64,000 bases of DNA from Tragulus kanchil (taxonomy: Eukaryota; Chordata; Mammalia; Artiodactyla; Tragulidae), in assembly GCA_022376925.1 (NCBI GenBank), contig JAIOJX010000001.1, positions 3,319,501 to 3,383,500 on the forward strand, given 5' to 3'. Under the pieces are notes generated by a model. It was given only the letters and a program-made list of their open reading frames with translations, was not told where the DNA came from and did not search any database. The position numbers were made by a program, and so were the translations under genes. Positions 1 to 11,500 of this stretch are shown in pieces (the stretch's first letter is position 1; the number at the start of each line of letters is the position of its first letter).

Positions 1-1524
1 ATAATGTCTTCCTACAGAACTTCCTTGCTGTGAAACACTCCAGGTTTCCAAAGGCAGGCATTTCCAGCTTCCCAGCATGTTCCTGGGTTCCCAGCCAGTG
101 TCCCATCCGCCCCTGCCCAGGCATGGTCCTAGTTCCAACCACAGCACTGAGCTCATTTAGACCTGTGCTTAGCAAACCTTATAACTAGAGATGCATCTTC
201 GTCACCCTTCCCACGGGGGCTAGCTGGTATCGGGTCTTAAATCAGGACTGGCTTGTCCTTCTAGGGAAATGTCTGCCTTGGAGAGAAGGAAAATCACTTA
301 GCCCTTGGCAGGTCTGTCTTTGTGGGGGGAGGTGACCTGCAGCTGAACCGACAGCCAGTGTGGCAAGCCGTTCCTCATGGTGGGACCAGATGGAGCCCCG
401 TGCCTGACTAGGCACACTCCACGTTCGCCTGAGAGGATTGCAGGAAGGCAATATGGAAACCAGGATACCAGTGTGGAGGTGACGGCGGCCATCCGGGAGA
501 GAGCGGGTGGCACCTGCCCAGGGTAGGGCTGGATTCTGATTTTACTTTGAGAGTAGAGCGTTTCCAGGCAAAAAGGGTGGTCCAGGATGACTCCAAGGGT
601 TTGGTCTGAGCAACTAGAACGGGGTGCACGCCCTGACTGACATGGGGAGCGGGGAGGGAGCTGGTTTGGAGAAAAGTAATTAAGAGGTGAATTATGCCAG
701 TCTTCCAGTCTTCACTTCAGGGGCCACTGGAATAGTTAATTTATGTAATCCTTTTCTTTAAGTCAATTTTAAATCAGCTCTCTCTCTTTTTTTTTTTTTT
801 AGCTCCATGCTGAAGAATAATATCCGTAACATCAAGTGTTCTGTGGGTTAGTAGCATTTTTCCTGAATACACAGTAAAATAATAACAACCAGGTCCCCTT
901 GCGAGTCAACCCTGACGTGTCTTCTATAACCAACTTCTAGCCTGATGTGGGCACCGGGAACACACAGACTTGAACAAAGCCTTTGGGTTTTGAAAGGCCA
1001 TCTGAAGGTCTGAAGGAATCACAGCAGGGCTTTCAGGGAGAGAGAAGTGGTTCTGCAGCTCAGAGAGGTTGAGGGAGGAGGCACCTAGCTGCCTGCCCAG
1101 CACCCCGCTGCCCCTGCTCTGTTGAGGGGTTCACAGAGGCGAGCCCACCACCGTTTCCTGAGGTCCACGCGCCCTCTGGTGGCTGGGTTCCCGTCTGTGT
1201 GCACCCAGGGCTGGCCGGCTCATGGCTCCCTCTGCTTTGGCCTCCCCCCACCTCGGGGGGAAGGGGCAAGAAGTCAGGCCAACTTTGGGCGCCAGACGGA
1301 GGGACGAATAGATGGTGCCAGTGTGGAGGTGGCAGTCTGCGAGCCAGGCAGGAGCCACGGAGGTCAGACCGAAAGGGGGGGGAAAGTGGTGAGCAGGAGA
1401 AGGGCTTTTGTTTTCTACAAAAGATCACCAGCGCAGAGAAAATTCATGACCATATACAAATAGGGCGGTTTGCCTTCGGTGGGTATGTTCAGAGGAAAAG
1501 AAAAAACGTTCCAATTTAAACAGT
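1..1524. other. Intergenic DNA, no gene recognised
   Basis: I see no convincing exon, RNA gene or recent transposon here. Several short overlapping frames are open on both strands around 1060-1460, but none has flanking splice sites, repeats or a familiar motif; they look like chance frames in GC-rich DNA. A T-run lies near 787-800. Confidence 0.5.
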
Positions 1525-2611
1525 TTTAAGTTAAGAGCAGGGAACATCAGACTATGCTGAATAAATACGACACATAATGGAAAATGTACTTTAGCTCTTC
1601 TGTCACAGCCAGCTCTGGGAGAGAAGCGTGGGTGGTGGCCAGAGACAAGCCGGAGAGGCGCACTGCTGCAGAGAGCAACTGGGGAGGGGGCGGGGCAGGC
1701 CAACAGAGCAGGCGGAGAGAAGCACGGCCTGCCTAGGGTCCACAGCCAGGCTCGCACCCCGGCGTCCACACAGGGTGCACATCCGCCCACTCTCACGCCC
1801 CACGCCACAGGAATATTCCTGCTGTTGCTCCTTCAGCCTTTTCTCGATGAACACGTTGTGTTTAGATGAGAAGAGAGCAATTGCCAAACAGACCCTGGCA
1901 GTCTGGGTGCAAGGGGGTCTCACCGTGAAGACTGTGATGGGAGTCAGAGAAGGAGGAACTGAGTCTTAGAAGAAAAGGAAGACAAGAGTGAGCCAGGAAG
2001 AGAGAACAGTGTGAGACGAGTCCTAGAAGCCTGAGAGACATGGCATTCAAGCCACCACCAAAAACAGGGTGACAAACTCGAGGATGTCTGGGAAAGGGAA
2101 GTAGGGAAGGGAGTGGGAGCTGAGAGCCCTAAAATCTATGCCAAGAACTGGTGGGCTCCCCTTGAGCCAGATGTGCTACCTGCTGTGCCCAGGGGAAAAC
2201 CAGATCCAAGCTGTGGCCTGGAAAGCAAGCACCCGTTGGTGCTGGACTGAGGTGAAATCCTGCAGAAACTGAGAGTCACTCCTGCCTCTGGGCCAGGTGC
2301 CATCCAAGAGCTACAAACCTAACATCCGCTTCCAGTTCTGGCAGGTGGTAGAAACTGATGTCCTTAGTGGAGCCTTAGCCACAGGAGTCTGGGCAAGCAG
2401 CTGGCTGGGTCTCCGAGGATCCCGCCTCCTAGTGGCCTAGCCTCTCTGGAAATGAAGGGGAGAGCTTTTTCTCCCAGGCCTGTACTCAAAAGGAGGGCAT
2501 ACACAGAACACGACCACCGTGGATGCTGCCTCCCTGCCGCTGCCGCTGTCTGGGCCCGGGCCTAGGCGGGGTTGTGTTTCAAACCCTCTAAGGAGTCTTC
2601 CCTGATTAAGA
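1525..2611. repeat. Tandem duplication A, copy 1
   Basis: This segment is repeated head to tail at 2612-3706 with an offset of 1087 bases. The copies are almost identical. The differences I see are mostly single bases in homopolymer runs, for example the number of C in the run before 'ttgagcc' and of G in 'actgaggg'. Copy 1 ends and copy 2 starts with only a few shared bases ('attta'). There is no gene inside. The homopolymer pattern suggests an unmerged overlap of two contig ends. Confidence 0.85.
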
Positions 2612-3706
2612 TTTAAGTTAAGAGCAGGGAACATCAGACTATGCTGAATAAATACGACACATAATGGAAAATGTACTTTAGCTCTTCTGTCACAGCCAGC
2701 TCTGGGAGAGAAGCGTGGTGGTGGCCAGAGACAAGCCGGAGAGGCGCACTGCTGCAGAGAGCAACTGGGGAGGGGGCGGGGCAGGCCAACAGAGCAGGCG
2801 GAGAGAAGCACGGCCTGCCTAGGGTCCACAGCCAGGCTCGCACCCCGGCGTCCACACAGGGTGCACATCCGCCCACTCTCACGCCCCACGCCACAGGAAT
2901 ATTCCTGCTGTTGCTCCTTCAGCCTTTTCTCGATGAACACGTTGTGTTTAGATGAGAAGAGAGCAATTGCCAAACAGACCCTGGCAGTCTGGGTGCAAGG
3001 GGGTCTCACCGTGAAGACTGTGATGGGAGTCAGAGAAGGAGGAACTGAGTCTTAGAAGAAAAGGAAGACAAGAGTGAGCCAGGAAGAGAGAACAGTGTGA
3101 GACGAGTCCTAGAAGCCTGAGAGACATGGCATTCAAGCCACCACCAAAAACAGGGTGACAAACTCGAGGATGTCTGGGAAAGGGAAGTAGGGAAGGGAGT
3201 GGGAGCTGAGAGCCCTAAAATCTATGCCGCAAACTGGTGGGCTCCCCCTTGAGCCAGATGTGCTACCTGCTGTGCCCAGGGGAAAACCAGATCCAAGCTG
3301 TGGCCTGGAAAGCAAGCACCCGTTGGTGCTGGACTGAGGGTGAAATCCTGCAGAAACTGAGAGTCACTCCCCTGCCTCTGGGCCAGGTGCCATCCAAGAG
3401 CTACAAACCTAACATCCGCTTCCAGTTCTGGCAGGTGGTAGAAACTGATGTCCTTAGTGGAGCCTTAGCCACAGGAGTCTGGGCAAGCAGCTGGCTGGGT
3501 CTCCGAGGATCCCGCCTCCTAGTGGCCTAGCCTCTCTGGAAATGAAGGGGAGAGCTTTTTCTCCCAGGCCTGTACTCAAAAGGAGGGCATACACAGAACA
3601 CGACCACCGTGGATGCTGCCTCCCTGCCGCTGCCGCTGTCTGGGCCAGGGCCTAGGCAGGGTTGTGTTTCAAACCCCTCTAAGGGAGTCTTCCCCTGATT
3701 AAGATT
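2612..3706. repeat. Tandem duplication A, copy 2
   Basis: Second copy of 1525-2611; see that entry. After this copy the sequence runs into an L1 fragment, so copy 2 keeps the true right flank and copy 1 the true left flank. Confidence 0.85.
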
Positions 3707-4690
3707 TATTACTGTAAGCTACGAAGGAGGTCAAGAAATTACATTAAGTTTTAAAAGAAGTCTCTAGAAGAATTTATACCAACTAAAATGAATGGTGACA
3801 CAAAAATTTAGGCAACAAAAGAAAAATAAACTGGACTACGTGAAAGAATTTTCTGTGCATCAAAGGATGCGATCAACAGACTGAAAAGGCAGCCTATGGA
3901 GAGGGGCAAATTTGCAAATGATATATCCATTTGGGGTTAACTTCCATAATATATATTTTAAAAAACCTCTTGTAACTCATCATCAACAACAACAAATAAG
4001 GCAATTACAACTTGAGCAAAGAGCTAAATAGACATTTCTCTATAAAAGACATATAAATGACCCAGCAGTTGCATACAAAGAGATCCTCAACATCGATAAT
4101 TCCATCAAGGAAATGAATCTCAAAACTAGAAAGAGATACCAACTCACACCTATTAAGATGGCTACTGTTAAAAAGGAAAAAGCAGAAAACAAGTGTCGGC
4201 GAGGCTGTGGAGAAATAGAACCCTTACACAACTTTAGTGGAAATGTAAAATGGTGTAGTCACTGTGAAAACCAGTATAACGGTTCCTCAAAAAATTAAAA
4301 ATCGAATTAATACATGATGCAGCAATTTTACTTCTAGGTATACACTCAAAAAAACGGGACAGCAGGAACTTGAACAGACATTTGTAAGCATGTGTGCATA
4401 GCAGCATTACCCATGGTAACCAAATGATGAAAACAACCCGAGGGCCCTTTGATGGATGAGTGGATAAAAAATGCTCACATCCATACAGTGGAGCATTACT
4501 CAGCCTTAAAAAGGAAGAAAATCCTGACACCTTTCACAGCACGATGAACTTTGAGAACGCATGCTAAGGGAAATAAGCCATTCATAAAAGACCTATAGTG
4601 TATGATTCCGTTTATATGCCATACCTAGAGCCGTCAAATTCATCGAGACAAAAGGTAGGGTGGTGAGTCTCAGTTTCACAGTTTGAAAGG
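3707..4690 (+). mobile_element. LINE-1 3' end fragment (ORF2 C-terminal part)
   Basis: The sequence carries the typical end of L1 ORF2 in sense orientation: a stretch reading like 'caaaggatgcgatcaacaga', then the 'gagataccaactcacaccta' region, 'ggcgaggctgtggagaaa', 'tacttctaggtatacactc' and 'cagtggagcattactcagcc'. Several frames are broken, so it is an old dead copy. Subfamily not assigned. Confidence 0.85.
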
Positions 4691-4692
4691 AG

Positions 4693-5774
4693 CTCTTGAG
4701 ATTGGTTGCACAATAATGTAAATATACTTAACAGTACCAAACTGTACACTTTAAAAATAAAGATAAGATTTTAAATTACTGATAAATTTTATGTGTACTG
4801 AGCCACTATTAGTAGAGAGAGATAACTGGCATGCACAAACATCTGAGTCTGTATCTAGACCTTCCTGCACACTCATTAGCACAGAAGATCCTTCCCAGAT
4901 CCCCAGACATAGCCTGCGGCTCTGCACAGACAGTGCTGATGGCAAACGCAAGCATAGGAGCTTTGGTATGTTTGCTTATCGCCCCAGTGAATAAACTCCA
5001 AAGGCCTCCCCTGTGCCTCTGAGACTGTCTTGGCCCTGACCTCAGAGAGCCCACAGTCTGGAAACCAGATCCATCAAAAGAAACCCCCCAGCATGATCAA
5101 GAGCCAGGACTGAAATTTGCGAGCAGCTTAGACAGGGGGGTGATGGATGGCCTAGTAGGGGAGCTGATTCCGTCCAGGGAGCCTTCTCCGAGAAGGCAGT
5201 ACCTGAGCCGAGTAGAGGAGGACCAGTAGGGCTTAGGCAGGAGGTGAAAGACAACAGAGGGATTCCAGACAGAGTCCGGGGTAAGGGGAAAAGAGAGGAG
5301 TTGAGGGAGGAAGGAGAGACTGTTAATAGCCGAGTGGAGCAGTCACCACAAATAGTTCAAAGGGATTTATTAACTTAGAAATGTCTCTACTGCAGATGCT
5401 AACTTGAAGAGTCATTCATCCACCATCAGCCTCAGGGCCTCTTGGGAAACGCTCTGCATAGAGCGGGGATGGGCAGACTCAGCCCACAGCCTTCTCCAGG
5501 TGGCATTGCCTGCTGGTCGACCGCTAGTTTCCTGCTCCCTGCCCTGGCGGGGACTGGAGACTCGAGCATCATCAGCCCCCTGGTCCAGAGACGACCGCAA
5601 GGGTCCCACTCTTGGTTGGCAGACAGACAGAAGAATCAACAGAGCAGGACTTGGAGCAAATGCCTCCGACCTGCCTTTCCACACCTTTTGCCCGCCTTGC
5701 GAAAAAGACACTGAGATCTGTGCAAAGTGTCTGCAGTCAGTGCTTGAACTACATGGTCCTGCAGGGAAATGGAA
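4693..5774. repeat. Tandem duplication B, copy 1
   Basis: Repeated at 5775-6860 with an offset of 1082. The join is at a short shared stretch ('ctcttgag' beside 'ggaact'). Differences are one-base indels in A, G or C runs, such as 'agagggattcc' against 'agaggggattcc'. No coding exon is recognised. It lies downstream of CNGA2. Confidence 0.85.
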
Positions 5775-6860
5775 CTCTTGAGATTGGTTGCACAATAATG
5801 TAAATATACTTAACAGTACCAAACTGTACACTTTAAAAATAAAGATAAGATTTTAAATTACTGATAAATTTTATGTGTACTGAGCCACTATTAGTAGAGA
5901 GAGATAACTGGCATGCACAAACATCTGAGTCTGTATCTAGACCTTCCTGCACACTCATTAGCACAGAAGATCCTTCCCAGATCCCCAGACATAGCCTGCG
6001 GCTCTGCACAGACAGTGCTGATGGCAAACGCAAGCATAGGAGCTTTGGTATGTTTGCTTATCGCCCCAGTGAATAAACTCCAAAGGCCTCCCCTGTGCCT
6101 CTGAGACTGTCTTGGCCCTGACCTCAGAGAGCCCACAGTCTGGAAACCAGATCCATCAAAAGAAACCCCCCAGCATGATCAAGAGCCAGGACTGAAATTT
6201 GCGAGCAGCTTAGACAGGGGGGTGATGGATGGCCTAGTAGGGGAGCTGATTCCGTCCAGGGAGCCTTCTCCGAGAAGGCAGTACCTGAGCCGAGTAGAGG
6301 AGGACCAGTAGGGCTTAGGCAGGAGGTGAAAGACAACAGAGGGGATTCCAGACAGAGTCCGGGGTAAGGGGAAAAGAGAGGAGTTGAGGGAGGAAGGGAG
6401 AGACTGTTAATAGCCGAGTGGAGCAGTCACCACAAATAGTTCAAAGGGATTTATTAACTTAGAAATGTCTCTACTGCAGATGCTAACTTGAAGAGTCATT
6501 CATCCACCATCAGCCTCAGGGCCTCTTGGGAAACGCTCTGCATAGAGCGGGGATGGGCAGACTCAGCCCACAGCCTTCTCCAGGTGGCATTGCCTGCTGG
6601 TCGACCGCTAGTTTCCTGCTCCCTGCCCTGGCGGGGACTGGAGACTCGAGCATCATCAGCCCCCTGGTCCAGAGACGACCGCAAGGGTCCCACTCTTGGT
6701 TGGCAGACAGACAGAAGAATCAACAGAGCAGGACTTGGAGCAAATGCCTCCGACCTGCCTTTCCACACCTTTTGCCCGCCTTGCGAAAAAGACACTGAGA
6801 TCTGTGCAAAGTGTCTGCAGTCAGTGCTTGAACTACATGGTCCTGCAGGGAAATGGAACT
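5775..6860. repeat. Tandem duplication B, copy 2
   Basis: Second copy of 4693-5774. Its right end continues into the sequence before the CNGA2 stop codon, so this copy is the one contiguous with the gene. Confidence 0.85.
6450..6455 (-). terminator. CNGA2: Candidate CNGA2 poly(A) signal AATAAA
   Basis: On the minus strand AATAAA lies about 730 bases past the CNGA2 stop codon. The same hexamer is present in the duplicated copy at 5366-5371. It is the first clear AATAAA I noticed downstream of the gene, but no transcript evidence is available, so the 3' end is a guess. Confidence 0.3.
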
Positions 6861-7185
6861 ATTCAGAGCACATGTTAGAAAATAATCATGTGGAAGGTGA
6901 CTAGGTGCAAAGGAGCCTGGAGAGATGCTGCTCTCCTCTTCCCTCCTCAAACTTGGACAGACTGAAGCTTCTGGAAGCTGAGCTCAACACCGTCTGTGCC
7001 CTGCACAAAATTAGCTGTTAGTTGGACTTGGAAGAGGGCTTCTGGATGATTGAGCCAGCAGAGAGATTTCTGGGAGACTTCAAGGCGGCACGCGGGTAAT
7101 GCATATGTATGTGGGGACCTACACAGGTCTTCTAGCCCCTGAAGCTAAGGCTGGGTGGGGGGGGGGGGCAGTTGGTCCCAAATCA
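6861..7185 (-). other. CNGA2: Probable CNGA2 3' untranslated region, with a G12 run
   Basis: Non-coding DNA directly after the CNGA2 stop on the minus strand. It contains a run of 12 G (7157-7168, C on the sense strand) just beyond the stop codon. No repeat or other gene is visible. Confidence 0.45.
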
Positions 7186-8588
7186 TTATGGCTTCTCGGC
7201 AGGTAGCTCGGGGCTGTTCATCCCATCTGACAGATAGTCATCCTCATTATTCTGCTTCATCTTGGTTTCCAGAACTGTGATGCGCTGCTTGAGCTTCTGC
7301 TGGGCTCCCGTGTACTCAGCCAGCAGGCGGGCAAAGCGAGTGTACAGTGTGTCCATGTTAGTCTCCAGCTGTTCTAGCTTCTCCTGCACGTTCACCTCCG
7401 TGCTGGCCGCCACCTCGTTCTCGTCCAGCAGCCCCTCCTTCATCAGAATCTCCCGGCCCCTCTCCTCCAAGACCCTCTTGGCATCAGGATACTCAGTGAC
7501 AGCTTCCATCAGATCATCCTTGGACAAGCAGAAGAGATCCGAGTAGCCAAGACTGCGAATGTTGGCCGTGCGTCGATTGCCCATTTTGCTGCCCTTAATG
7601 TTAAGGATACTGATCTCTCCAAAGCAACTCCCAGCGGAGAGCAGGGCGTACTGCGTGACTCCATCATCAGCCACCACTGCCAATTTTCCCTCCTTGATGA
7701 TGTACATCTCCTTTCCAATATCACCCTTGCGGCAAATGTAATCCCCAGGGCTGAAGACCTGAGGACGGAGCTTTAACACCAGCTCCACCAGCAGGCCAGC
7801 CTCACAGTCCTGAAAGATGCGCACTTTCTTGAGTGTGGACAGGTGGACATTGATGGCTATCTCAGCCCGAAGCTTGGCTGGCAGGTTTTTGAGAACTTCC
7901 CGCTCATCCACACTTTTCTTATTGGTCCACAAGTAGTCAAACCACCTAATGACCTTGGCTTCCATCTCCTTGCTGACCTTTCGGAATTGCATATAATGTT
8001 TGACGGCATCGATCTTGGCCTGGAACTCTGCCCGGGTGGCATTCATGTTGGAGATCATGGAGCCCACATTTCCCACGATGGTGGCAAAGATGAGGACGCC
8101 AATCAGGAAATCAAAGATGACAAATAGGTACTCCTCATCCTTTACAGGGGGTGGTGTCTCTCCAATGGTGGTGAGGGTCAATGTAGACCAGTAAAGGCAA
8201 TAAATGTACTCTCTGGACAGGTAGCCATACTCAGGGTCAGTGATGTTGGGGTACACCCAGGTGTCAACCCCAAAACCGATGGACTTGGAGATAGCATAGT
8301 AGATGCAGGCATTCCAGTGGATGATGACCAGGATGTAGAGGACCAGGTTGCTGATTCGGAAGATGTTGGGGTAGCTAGTGCGTGTCTCGGTGCGGTCAAA
8401 GAACTCAAACATGCGGGCAAAGTGTAGCAGGCGGTTGAAACGCACCTCAGGGTTGTGGATCCCCACAGCAAAGTAGATCAGGTCCGTAGGAATGATGGAA
8501 GCCACATCCAGCTTGAACTGCATGGTGTGGATGTAATTGTCCCGCAGCTTCTTGGTGTCTTTGACCAGTAGCCCCTGCTCCAAGAAGC
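7186..8588 (-). CDS. CNGA2: CNGA2 coding exon 6 (last)
   Basis: This 1403-base exon holds residues 197-663: S3 to S6, pore, C-linker, cyclic-nucleotide-binding domain and coiled coil. The acceptor on the minus strand is ccactag before GCTTCTTGG; the first two bases complete a Gly codon split with exon 5. It ends with TAA. Confidence 0.97.
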
Positions 8589-11500
8589 CTAGTGGAGACA
8601 CAAGCCAGTGGATCAGCTCTGCCTTTATGTCTGTTCATCTAGACAGACAAGCACTCAGCAAGGAGCCTATGATTCCTCAATCCCTCTTCCCAAGGCAGGT
8701 ATAGGAAGTTCAAACCGCATCACCAGCTGTAAGTACCCCAAGAGCTCAGCCCCAGATCCCATATTCACTGAGCACGTAAGGAACGTGAGGTTCAAAGACA
8801 GGAAAGCACCAACTTGTGTCCCAACCAGACAGCTGAGGCTAACACCATGCCAAGGGGACTTCCTGGGCATTTGGAGTCAAGCCTTTGGACTTACACACCT
8901 GCCTGTGCATTCCGGTCATCCGCTCACCTGTGCGCAATCGGATGAAGAGGTCTGCAATGTAGATCACATCTGAGATGTAGTCCAGCAGCAGCCACACTAG
9001 GTAGTAACCCTTCTGTAGGTCACTGAAGCAAGCTCTGCAGGAAGACAGTACTGGGCTGCACCCTCAAAGCCTTCCAATGCCCCCAAAGTCCCCACACTGA
9101 TTGCCCACCATGAGCGGGGCTTGGGGTGGCCACCAGGGGCACTGGTGAGTCACAGGCAGTCCACTGTCAAAAAGACACGGATTCACAAGCAACCACCATT
9201 CCAACCCTTATTATGCATGGACACCGCTCCTGAACATTATGCGTCTGTTTCACCCACTGGACTGTGAGCTCCAAGAAGACAGAAACCCCCGCTTAGTCGT
9301 TACTGCGTGCCCCATGTCCTAGCCCAGAGCACATCCTACCTAGCCCAGGACTTAGGTGCTCAACAGAAGGGAGTTGAATGAAAAATGAGTCATTGGAAGA
9401 ACACGCAATGCACAACTGAACAGGCTCCGTGTCTGGCTTGTCAACACACACCTACTGAGAGGCCAGCACAGATCCCAGGCCAACCCACCCAAAAGAGAGA
9501 GCAGTAGCTGGGCTGAGACTCGAGACAGTGGAAACAAAGAGTTGGAGGCTGCAGGACGGTGTTAGGAAGAATTCGTGAGACTTGCTGACTGGGTGGGTAG
9601 GGGTCTCTAGAGAGGGCAGACGAAGGATAGAGTCCAGGGGGATGAGCCAGTGACTGTACAAGCACGAGTCAAAGGGAGGAGCAGGAAGCTCTGCCTGCCT
9701 GGCTACACTTAGAGCAAAACCCAGCCCCGCCCCCGCCGCCCACTAGGCTTCTGAAAGCTGGGTCTCGGCGCTGTAGCCCCTCTCCTCCTGGAATGTTCTC
9801 TCCACCAGCCTCAGGCGTCTGAAGAGCCAACCTCTCTTATCACTCAGGTCACAGCCTCTTCTCTAGTATCGTGGCTCCCTGCCTCCAGTCCCTGGAGTCA
9901 GCTCGGGCCCTGGCACTCAGGTCCACAGTCAGCGTGCCTCCCCGGCCTGAGCGCTCCAGGAGCACAAAGGCCGCGTGTGCCATGTTTGCCACACTGTCCC
10001 CAGTCCTGAGCACTGAGCCCAGCACCCCGTAGGTGCTCAGTCAAGCCCCTGATGAATGAATGACTGAGGTGGGGGACGGAGTAGGCAACACTGTCAGGAA
10101 AAGCGACATGTGGTGTGGAGTCTCGGGTGTGGCCAGAAGGCGGGGCTAGAGAGAAGGGTCAGGTCCAGAGGGCCTTGAAGGCCATGATGAAAGCCTGAAC
10201 TTCATCCCATAGGCAATGAGCGGCCATTAAAGGGTTTGTCAAAAAGACTTGCCATTATCCAATCCCAGTTTCTATCAAACATGCTAATTGCAAGTGTGGA
10301 GGCTGCCTAGGGGGGCGGGAACAGGAATGTAAGGAACGGCTGCTGGACTTCAATAACTTCAAGTTATTGAACTTGTCACAGGGAAAGAGGAGCATGGCCT
10401 TGCCTAGAACAGTGCTCGTGTAGACGAGTAGGAAGATTACAGATGCCAGAAAAATGGTAGACATGAAGCTTTGGCAGCGTAGGAAATGAAGCTGGGGCAG
10501 GAAGAGCTGGGGGTTTACAGGGTGGAGGGAAGGGCATTGGCAAGCAGGGAATTCAGAAAGAGGGCTGGGCTAGGACGAGCCCTGTGTCCACAGCTGGGAC
10601 TGGCTTGATGGGGCCACCCCCTCGCAGACCACCTCTACTCACCTGGCCACCAGTAGGCACCAGTTGTAGAGGACAGGCAGGGCAATGACAAACAGCCAGC
10701 GGTAGTACCAGTCCCCCGCAGGGTCCAAAACAAAGAGCTCAAAGTTCTTCCTGAGGAGACAGACAGAGGCCAGAGGACCCTGAGAAAACAATGTCTCGCG
10801 GGATGCCCAGAGGGCGCGGGAGGGGCTGTGCTGTCCCTGAGGCGGGCCTAGACACCAGGAAGGGACTTGCACAGCATAGTGAGGAGGGCTCCACACCCCT
10901 CCCGGCAAGAGCCAAGAGCCAAGAGCTTCCGGCCCCTCTCCGGCTTCAGTCTGGCCTCCAGCTCCCTAATCACTTTTCCAGACGCCAGGTTCTGCCTTGG
11001 CCAGAGCGCTTTCCCTCTGCTGGCCAGAGGTGGGGAAGGTCGGCCTGGCCAGACAGCCCAGGTCGCCTACGCATTCCTCAAAGAACAGGACTTCCAGCCG
11101 CGCCTTCTCTGGCCTCCCAGCTGTCTCGTCGCTGCTCAGCTGGTTCACGGTCGCCTCGCCCCAGGCAGCCCCCAGCGCGGCCTCTCTCAGACCCTCCTTC
11201 TGTGCTCCCACGGGCGCTGGCCTGGCCACAGGCCCCACGGTGTGCCCTGGCTGCCCTCCTCTGCGTCCTTGGCGGAGCCCTCTCCCCGCCCACGCCCACG
11301 GGCCCGTGCTCCTTGCATCCCGAGCCCCGGGAAGAGCTAGCGAGGCGGAGAGGAGCCAGCCGGCGGGCCACTGGCTCTTAGGACGACTTTGGACATGGGG
11401 GAGGGGTTGAGACCACAGAGCCTCCTGGCTGCGGCCCAAGCAATCCCCCCAGGCCCGTCTGGTGCTCGCTTGGGACCCTTCCCATCCCGCAGGCGGAAGA

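Noticed and set aside
4113..4298. Short plus-strand open frame (61 codons) with Lys-rich start
   Set aside because: It is a remnant of L1 ORF2 in a broken element.
8601..8601. An in-frame ATG just upstream of the last CNGA2 exon as a protein start
   Set aside because: The four codons before Gly197 are intron sequence; a clear acceptor (ccactag) marks the exon edge and the upstream exons complete the channel.
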